Shown in pieces: positions 57,278 through 64,000 of a stretch of DNA of 64,000 bases; position 1 is the first letter of the stretch; each line of letters begins with the position of its first letter. Both the position numbers and the translations under genes were made by a program. The notes below the pieces were generated by a model that was not told where the DNA came from, searched no databases, and worked only from the letters and a program-made list of their open reading frames with translations. The stretch comes from Tetrapyrgos nigripes (taxonomy: Eukaryota > Basidiomycota > Agaricomycetes > Agaricales > Campanellaceae), in the NCBI GenBank assembly GCA_013368315.1, contig JAACJM010000096.1:246429-310428 (forward strand), given 5' to 3'.

Positions 57278-57905
57278 ATATTTTCACTGCGAGAGGTTTA
57301 GATTTGCTCTCGGACATTAGGCTGTTGTACATCATGTTTTCTTCTTTCCGTGTATGTTTTTGTTGTACGTGTACTATCTACTTTGACTTGCATGTCTGTA
57401 TGTACTTTATGCTCAACTGTACTTTACAATAACATTGAGCAATCCAATTGTGGATTTGCTTTGACATTCTTCTACCAAATGGAGCTTCACACAAGCTTAC
57501 TGCTTCATCGAGTCGTATTTCTCCCTTGACTTCTGCAGCAACCTCAACGTGAAGACTTCTGTGGTCTCTGTGATTTTGCAATGATTTTGTGTTCATGAGT
57601 TGCAGTATCTCGTGGAGCGAAAGAAGTCAGGTCTCCTTTAAATGGGACCATGGACAGGTGCGGAACTCTTTTCTGGAGCGGTGAATTGAAGACTTGTGCA
57701 ATTGCAAGGTCGAAAGGCTGTCGCCATCATCCCACCACGACGAGTCTCGAAATAGACTAACACTGTAACATTAATTTGATATTATAGGTAGCGGGTAAGT
57801 CCTAGCAAATAGATTCCAAGAAGAAATAGACCTAGGTCTGAGAACTGGGTAAAACAACGCTCCCTCTGCGATAGGCCCTTATAATCTTCAACTCCTCCTT
57901 CACCT
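57278..57905. other. 3' flank of the right lectin-repeat gene
   Basis: Mirror of 31346-31969 with only a few base differences. No gene recognised. Confidence 0.45.
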
Positions 57906-59405
57906 TCTTCCATGTTCCGTGACGTCAAATTGGCAATCCAATGGAAGGATTCGGCCCATAATCATGGAAACCACTCTACTCCAGGCGGGATTGAGATGGT
58001 CGAGATGCCTGAAGCTGTTCAGTGTGTCCAGCACCAAATCGGATGAGCCGTCCCCAGCAATGGGGTAGGTCGGGATTATCCGGATTTTAAGGATTCGGAG
58101 TTGGACAGCGTGCTCTGCCAGGTCGGTTAAGCCTTGTAGGGTGGGTAAACTGTCAGGCTCAATCCCAAGAAAGAGCTTTGAAAACTTGTAGGGAGGGAAG
58201 ACATCATCCTAAGAAAGTCAAATCATTGTCTGTAATGGATAACCTGTATACGTCTGTCAGGCCGATTGAAAGAATGCTCCTGCTCTGTAAAACTGGACGG
58301 ATGGCATCAAAGCCAAGGGATTCCCCTATGGAACCAAAGGCGACGTCTTGGAGCTTCGGAAATGTACTTAACAATCCAAACAGCCTTTGGCATTCCATGG
58401 GTGAACCGGAAATCCACTTGGTGTCACGGATGTCCAGTTTGAATATGGTCAGTTCCGGCATTGGATGACCTTCCAGTAGGTTGATAAGTGCTTGGACATC
58501 ACTGTCAGGTACTTCCAGGTGTCAGAGAGATGGAAAGGGTACAGGTTTAGAGGAAGGTCGGAAGGGCTGCACGCCAGAGCACAGTATCGACTCCAAGTTT
58601 GGACAGTCTCGTGCGGCTTCCCTGAAAATGACAGAGAAGTCACAGTCCCAGAGAACTAGGTAGCCCCGGAGCTCGAAGCTCACTAGGCGGGGGGAAAGGT
58701 TGAAGGAGGCGGCTACGGCATCGGCGTATAATTGTGGGGTCTCGACTTCATAGTTCCAAAGACTGAGTGAGAGTGAGGTTAAATGGGGGAGACATCTGCC
58801 TGCTTTGAAAATGGAAGTGAAAAGGGATATTGAACTGTTGGTCTTGATTCACGCGTCAGATTCCGAGTCGTAAATCTCGTATATAAATGAATCAACCCGT
58901 TGGTGAAAGAATTCGACAAGTATCTCCACGCATTTTAGTGGATATTCGGTGTCCACTATCACTTTCAACCGACGCAGGTTCGGGAAGAGAATGGATGACG
59001 AGTCTGGGCGGGTGCCAACCATCGTTTCCAAGAGAGGAAAATAACTCCTGAAATCTACATAGAACGAGTTCGCACACTCGTTCACTGTATACCCTGAATC
59101 TTCCCCAAGCGGCTGAGTCGGGCGGGTTCTCAAAGATCTAACGAAAGAAGGCAGTCAAAACTCCAGGCTGTATACTTGATAGGAAGTCAACCACCAAAAA
59201 CAAAACATACCAGCATTTCATCGTTCGAATCCCAAGGGTTCCTCCTCCTTATGATCCCCAACACCATCGCGATTGGCTCTACACTGTCAACACTTTTCCA
59301 TAACAAGTTAATCAGAGCAGACCAGGGCGCAGGAACGGAGATCACTCCGTCTCTGCTTTGCCGAGCCTCGATAGGCTGGGGCTCAGCCGCCAAGTCTGGG
59401 CGCAC
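57906..59405 (-). pseudogene. F-box/LRR-type protein pseudogene (right copy, continuous through the arm boundary)
   Basis: On the minus strand the frame segments read SVPAPWSALINLLWKSVDSVE and MVLGIIRRRNPWDS, then FRSYFPLLETMVG, LFPNLRRLKVIVD, LPHLTSLSLSL, FNLSPRLVSFELRGY, PELTIFKLDIRDTKW and QLRILKIRIIPTYPIAGDG, followed directly by SSDLVLDTLNSF to a stop near 57906. This is an F-box-protein-like LRR architecture. Disruptions include a TGA after LTFLG (Cys codon in the left copy), another stop after YDSESDA and the frameshift before GIEPDSLP shared with the left copy. It keeps about 150 bases that the left copy has lost. It is about 94-98% identical to the left copy depending on the part. 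Confidence 0.65.
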
Positions 59406-59796
59406 GCATTTTCATAGCACTCTGCTCCGTGTCGTAGTAGGTAGTGAGACCATTGTCTTACTTTCACGTTGAGCAGAATAACCTAGTACAGCGTGTCCAT
59501 CCATCATTGGCACTAAGCCTCGAGCTCGTTGTTATCTTCATCCACTGAGCGCACATCCAGGCCGGCGACGGGGCTTTTACTTTCCTCTCCTCCATCGTTC
59601 ATGCCTTAATTACTCCTCTGTTCACCATGCTGTCGTCGTGACCTTCCTGGTCGCGTTCGTGACCACACTCTGCGCTCTTAGTATCAAGTTGCCGATAGAC
59701 TTTAACCAGACAATCTTTCTGTATTTTACCGCAATCTGTGCGTGTATTCAGGTACTAGATATCTATATCTATATACCCATATCTCAAATATACGGT
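59406..59796. other. Intergenic region between F-box genes
   Basis: No gene supported; a short tandem atatctatatctatat lies at about 59758-59775. Confidence 0.4.
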
Positions 59797-61206
59797 CTAC
59801 ATCACACTAACATGATGATCATACGACGACGGAGAAAAATCACCCAATGTCACATCCACTCCCTCATCCTGCAGCTTGAAAATCCTCTCCTGTACATCTT
59901 CAGCCCTCTCTGTCCCTAAAACCTCATACACCATGTTGAGATTCTTCATCCATAAATGTACACTCGTGAGCTGATTACCAGTACCTAGCCCACAGCGCGA
60001 TTCGACCATGGTAACGAATGACCCTAGAGGTACGACCGAGTCAGAAGGTGATATGAAGATCTCTAGGTGCTTGAGGTGAGGTACTAGGTAATTGGAAGAA
60101 CTGGAGCCAGCGTAAGCAGTGTCTCCATCACCTGCAGCACTCTGAAGAGAGAACATCATCGCCACGAGGAAATCCCTCGTAAAGAAGTTTCCCGTCCCGC
60201 TGTTCTCAACGAGCTTCAGACTAACGAGGTTCGGGACAGACTGTAAGCATGCTATAAGGTCTTCACTCGACAACGCTACTCGTCTCAGGTCCAAAGACCG
60301 GAGATTTGGAGAACGGGCTAAAAAGCTCGGAAGCTGAGCTCTAGGGGGTACCCGGAAATCGCACATCTGCAGATCGACGAGCTGAGGGTAGGTACAGCGT
60401 TCAAGGAGAAGATTTATATCCAAAAACGTTGACCAGGGTGAGGAGACGAATGTGATGGAACGGATGAAGGGTGTCCGAATGTCAATATCAAATCCTTGTA
60501 GGCTAGAATGGAATTGGAAGGTAAGGATAAAAGTGCCGTTTTGCAATCTCGGACAACGCCGTTGGATTTCGAGACATTCGGGGATGGAGATAGATACAAT
60601 GGGGATGGTGGAGAGTTGGGCCCATGGAAGGGAGAGGTCTAGAGGTGAGAGGTTGATACTCTCGAAAGAGCGTAGCATGGGAGCTGTCTCGAACATGTCC
60701 AACGTAAGCCTGGAGAAATCATTACTCCCGAGACTGAGTTCGGTAAGGATGAGTAGATGTCCCTTTATGGGAGCGAGAGATGGGAATGCAGTAGTTGGCA
60801 GGTGAAGTAGTATACGCTGCCATCTATCAGAGTGCTGCACGATAGCCTGTAAAACTGGGTGAGACATGGAAGATACTTCCTCGTCCCAAAGAATGTGCAA
60901 TTGTAATGGGCAGGAATCCGAGCGGGTCAGCCAGGTTTCAACGAGAGAAGCATGTCTCGTTGCTTTGCTTCTGGTGATTTGGAGATGAAGCCTGGACCAC
61001 AGTCGCAGTGTAGATAACGAAACACTACGCCAGTGTTGTGAGACCTGCGATAGTACTAGAGGCCTTTTGACAGTGGTTTCTACGTTCAGGCCCTCATCGA
61101 TTGAAAGAAGAAGGATTTCTGAGAATAATTCGAAAGGAAGTTGGAGAGCTGGGTCTCGTCCTGCAGTAGAGTCTTGTTCTAGTGATGGTGGTACGGAGGA
61201 AGCCAT
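59797..61206 (-). CDS. F-box/LRR-type protein, intact single-exon gene
   Basis: An uninterrupted minus-strand frame starts at MASSVPP (61206; an ATG at 61290 would add 28 residues) and ends at 59797, giving about 469 residues. ALQLPFELFSEILLLSID and PLVLSQVSQHWRSVSLSTLRLWSRLHL form the F-box helix bundle that binds SKP1. Degenerate leucine-rich repeats follow (LLILTELSLGSND, FLARSPNLRSLDLRRV, CLQSVPNLVSLKLVENSG, LVPHLKHLEIFIS), ending in DEGVDVTLGDFSPS. It should act as substrate receptor of an SCF ubiquitin ligase, target unknown. It is not a close copy of the neighbouring F-box pseudogenes. Such F-box families are strongly expanded in Agaricomycetes. Confidence 0.88.
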   Translation of the reverse strand: MASSVPPSLEQDSTAGRDPALQLPFELFSEILLLSIDEGLNVETTVKRPLVLSQVSQHWRSVSLSTLRLWSRLHLQITRSKATRHASLVETWLTRSDSCPLQLHILWDEEVSSMSHPVLQAIVQHSDRWQRILLHLPTTAFPSLAPIKGHLLILTELSLGSNDFSRLTLDMFETAPMLRSFESINLSPLDLSLPWAQLSTIPIVSISIPECLEIQRRCPRLQNGTFILTFQFHSSLQGFDIDIRTPFIRSITFVSSPWSTFLDINLLLERCTYPQLVDLQMCDFRVPPRAQLPSFLARSPNLRSLDLRRVALSSEDLIACLQSVPNLVSLKLVENSGTGNFFTRDFLVAMMFSLQSAAGDGDTAYAGSSSSNYLVPHLKHLEIFISPSDSVVPLGSFVTMVESRCGLGTGNQLTSVHLWMKNLNMVYEVLGTERAEDVQERIFKLQDEGVDVTLGDFSPSSYDHHVSVM

Positions 61207-61940
61207 CAGTTGGATGACGTCACTTCGCTTTTCGACTACATACCTAGTCTTCTCCGCCTCGCACACTCGGAATCGGACTAAGACCACCACCTCTTAAGAT
61301 CTTATTCCCTGCCTATCCACGGAAAAGATTCGAGAAATGTCGAGAGATCCTTGAAGCTTGAATCCCGAGCCGTCCTCATTGGCCAGAGGATGCGTTGGAA
61401 ATGCTATTGGAGTGCCTGTGCAGAGCACAGGAAGAAGGGAAGAGACGATAGGAGAGTATACGAGGCACGCGCTCCGCGTTCTTGTTGCTAGCGAAAGCAC
61501 CGCCGATCGTGCCTGTGCTGCTCACTCTTTGAGCTGTTTTTCTGTTTTGTGGGCATGTGTAGTGTGGAGATAGCAAAACGTGTCCTTTATGATGTATGAC
61601 TACCGAATATCCCCAAAATTTAACGAAAATTTGAAACTTTTTGTCGTTGCGCGGCCCAAATGGCAGTTATACAAAAGTAGCGGTGACTAAACAACAGTTA
61701 AAAGCTGGAAATGCTCGAGCTCTGTCCGTTGCACGTCGACCTCCAAGTAGAAACATCTTGCAACAATCTCTTGCTAAATGGAAGATTATCAGGTGCGTAA
61801 TATCTAGTATGATATGTATGATTTGATCAAAGCTGACCGGGACCATCATGATCGTCGATCCAACGTTAACTTTGGGGCTGCTCAGAATTGTCAGTACCAG
61901 ACCCAAATCAATGCCCTGTCCATAACCTTCAAAACCCATT
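61207..61940. other. Intergenic region between F-box and SKP1-like genes
   Basis: Probably contains the F-box promoter and perhaps an unrecognised first exon of the SKP1-like gene (a possible MEDYQ exon at 61780-61795). No other gene is supported. Confidence 0.4.
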
Positions 61941-61944
61941 CTAC

Positions 61945-62530
61945 GTTTCAGATATCATTTTTGGAAACCCCGGACCACACTCGGTTTCCCCTCCGCACCG
62001 ATGTTGCTCGAGAAACCATACGAATGTTCGCCGGTTGTAAGTACGACGCCAAGTTCTCGCTGGTAGTAAAATAATTTGACTGCTATGCCCTCTTTAGGTG
62101 CAGATCTCAATGGTGAGGATGCTGTAACTCATGTTCCGGACTCTAGTCCTACAACGCTTAAATTGGTCAGTCATTTTCGTTCGACTGCAAACTTGGCGTC
62201 ATGGTGTTTGACATGGACAGGTCGTCGATTATTGCGAATTTCACTACAACAATCCAGATCCCTCGCAAGCTGTTGTACAAGAATGGGACCGAAACCTCTT
62301 GAGTCTTGAACAACGTTGACGCAAAGATGATAGTGCAGCTTTGTCAGGCGGCTAATTTCCTTGATATCCCGGGTCTTTTGTGAGTTCCACTACCTAGAAT
62401 GGTCGGTTGCAGTGTGACTGACGTTCTTTGAGGTCCATTTCTACGAGAGCTGTGGCAGATCTTATAAAAGGCAAAACTCCAGTGCAGATAAGAGCGCTTT
62501 TTCGTATCCTGAATGGGGAGGAGGAGTAGT
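61945..62530 (+). pseudogene. SKP1-like SCF adaptor, frameshifted
   Basis: Exons can be followed as ISFLETPDHTRFPLRTDVAR and ETIRMFAG (donor about 62039), then GADLNGEDAVTHVPDSSPTT and LKL (donor about 62165), then VVDYCEFHYNNPDPSQAVVQ and EWDRNLLSLE. A one-base frameshift near 62308 precedes VDAKMIVQLCQAANFLDIPG. A last exon reads RAVADLIKGKTPVQIRALFR and ends ILNGEEE. The order matches SKP1: BTB/POZ-like start, YCEHH helix, WD, AANYLDI, then the F-box-binding IKGKTPEEIR tail. SKP1 bridges cullin-1 to F-box proteins. The frameshift suggests a dead or mis-sequenced paralogue; it is divergent and not the housekeeping SKP1. Confidence 0.75.
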
Positions 62531-62993
62531 GTATTACCCCGGAACCCGGCCCTCCTTGGGTACAGGCCTTGGCTCGCGGGATGTTCTATAAGTACGTCTG
62601 GATCTGATGTACAATGAGATGAGTAAAGCGGCTGCATTGAAATGTAGTTCAAACAGGATTTTAGGGGGCTGTTTCTTTTGGTAGGAGGCAATTATACATC
62701 TATCTGTCCATGCATTCAAGTGGAACAGTCGTCGCACCAGTCGGCTACGACGTCCATGATGATCAGTCAAAGACGGACAGGTCACAGGAGCCGTCAGTCC
62801 CAATCGGCAGATCAACGACTAGATCAGTCTGGAAGCTCCAAACATGAAGCTAGACAGTAAGGGCCTCGAGAGTATATGTAGTACATTTTCAATTCATTGT
62901 CTTTCCAACAGCGCCGGATATAAAACGTACACTCAGAGCAGTAGCTGGTAATACACATCATGCACTTGACATTTTTCAAGCGAGGAAGCCCTT
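62531..62993. other. Convergent intergenic region
   Basis: Between the SKP1-like remnant and the peroxiredoxin 3' end. Short open frames are not supported. Confidence 0.45.
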
Positions 62994-63914
62994 TCAAGAA
63001 TCCAGAGGAGTTGTCCTCAGATAGGGCTGAAAGACACATATAGTTAGCCAACGGTCTTACTACAGTTGCTAGAAGCACATACCAAGTGAGCAACATGATT
63101 AGGGAAAAGAGTCTTAGCCTCCTCGTTGTTGACGCTGGCGTGGATGATGACGTCTTGTCCCTTGTTCCAGTTGACGGGAGTAGCGATACGGTGTTTGTCA
63201 CCGAGCTGGATGGCATCGATGGCACGAATTATTTCGTCCTGAGGAAGACAAGATTAGGAAAATACACTTCGAGGTCATAGATATCAGACACGCACAAAAT
63301 TACGGCCGGCGACAGCAGGGTAGTTGAGGGTGAGACGGATCTTTTTTGCGGGGTCGATGAGGAAGACGGTACGGATGGTGAAGGGAAGACCTTTGTTGTC
63401 ACGGTTGGTGACGTCCTCGTAGTCCAACATGTCATAGATGTAAGAGACTTTGCGGTCGGGGTCAGCGATCTGTGCACGGAGGGGCTTAGTTTCGTATGAG
63501 ATTACACAACGATAATGAGACGCACGATAGGGAACTGGACATCAGTAGGGCCAGCAGTCTTTCCTCCGAAGGAATTGATGTCTTCTATCCACTTCGCGTG
63601 CTCCTCGAGCCCGTTGGCAGAGATACCGATGACTTTGACGTTCCGTGCTTCCCAGTCTTTGGCACGACGAGCGACTTCACCAAGTTCAGTGGTGCAGACG
63701 GGAGTGAAATCCCCTGGGTGAGAGAAGAGGACACCCTACGCATTGACCGCGTCAACCTCCATCAATCATGAGCGTAGCTACCTGAGAAACTCACCCAAGA
63801 GTTACCCAACCACTCATGGAACTTGATACGACCGATGGTCGTGTCGGCTTCAAAGTCGGGGGCAGTGCTACCGAGACGGAGAGAGTATTCGCGTTTGGGA
63901 ACAGCGTCAGCCAT
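62994..63914 (-). CDS. 1-Cys peroxiredoxin (Prx6 type)
   Basis: Minus-strand exons from ATG 63914 encode [20 protein letters not shown] and [17 protein letters not shown], then [20 protein letters not shown] with the peroxidatic Cys in PVCTTE, then [100 protein letters not shown] and a last exon ending [10 protein letters not shown]. The length (about 220 residues) and the long C-terminal domain are typical of Prx6-type enzymes, which reduce H2O2 and organic or lipid peroxides with one conserved Cys. Four or more short introns are present. I preferred ATG 63914 over the upstream in-frame ATG 63968 because it begins the conserved family start. Confidence 0.93.
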
Positions 63915-64000
63915 GGCAGAGATGAGAATAGATGGAAGATGGAGAAAGAGAGGATTTGAGATAGGCAAGAGCTTTATACTCGGGCGACATCATTATGATG
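63915..64000. promoter_or_regulatory. 5' flank of the peroxiredoxin gene, cut by the window end
   Basis: Only 86 bases remain; a TATA-like word (ttatactc) is at about 63972 read on plus. The promoter lies mostly outside the window. Confidence 0.3.

Larger units (their letters stand above)
53259..58055 (-). repeat. Right arm of large inverted duplication
   Basis: Mirror of 31190-35972; paired coordinates sum to 89231-89247, the steps marking indels. The outer end (58055) joins without interruption to the F-box pseudogene. The inner end grades abruptly into diverged dsRBD-like sequence. Confidence 0.95.

Overview
The window looks like a piece of an Agaricomycete (mushroom-forming basidiomycete) nuclear genome. 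Genes are split by many short GT-AG introns (about 45-70 bases), intergenic spaces are compact, and the families are typical of saprotrophic basidiomycetes: secreted type-B carboxylesterase, tandem 2-oxoglutarate/Fe(II) oxygenases, PhyH dioxygenase, two allantoate-permease-type MFS transporters, GH35 beta-galactosidase, F-box/LRR proteins, a TKL-type kinase, 1-Cys peroxiredoxin and the housekeeping mRNA 3'-processing factor CFIm25/NUDT21. I cannot name the species.

Layout. 0.3-8.1 kb: metabolic cluster (carboxylesterase with an apparent frameshift, MFS transporter, two tandem 2OG oxygenases). 8.1-16 kb: sparse; a small predicted 3-exon gene, a small predicted 2-exon gene, a PhyH dioxygenase, an aldo/keto reductase remnant, tandem duplications and a MITE-like element. 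16-31 kb: AT-rich transposon nest with a hAT MITE carrying a perfect 8-bp target-site duplication, larger inverted-repeat elements, a decayed F-box gene, an intact-looking Tc1/mariner DD34E element with 210-bp terminal repeats, and satellite-like purine-rich DNA.

31-59 kb: dominated by a large inverted segmental duplication. Arms 31190-35972 and 53259-58055 are nearly identical and surround about 17.3 kb of unique DNA (rest of a dsRBD-like gene, CFIm25, GH35, MFS, DUF4238-kinase). Each arm carries an intact secreted ricin-B-lectin gene with a very long Val/Thr/Ile/Pro repeat tail, and the 5' part of a divergently transcribed multi-module nuclear protein. Identity collapses abruptly inside that second gene: homology continues inward but strongly diverged, and on the right it is a frameshifted pseudogene. 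Outward, homology continues into the F-box pseudogenes at lower identity. The pattern looks like an old inverted duplication whose middle has been homogenised by gene conversion. 59.4-64 kb: intact F-box gene, frameshifted SKP1-like gene, 1-Cys peroxiredoxin.

The most novel content is (i) the five-module protein at 35183-37876, in which each module begins right after a phase-1 intron, (ii) its hairpin-before-ATG and decayed upstream copy of its own first exon, (iii) the homogenised inverted duplication and its 8-bp junction repeat, and (iv) a DUF4238-protein kinase fusion. All calls were made by reading the sequence and translations; no database search was run, and exon boundaries are hand-derived from GT-AG signals and reading-frame continuity.
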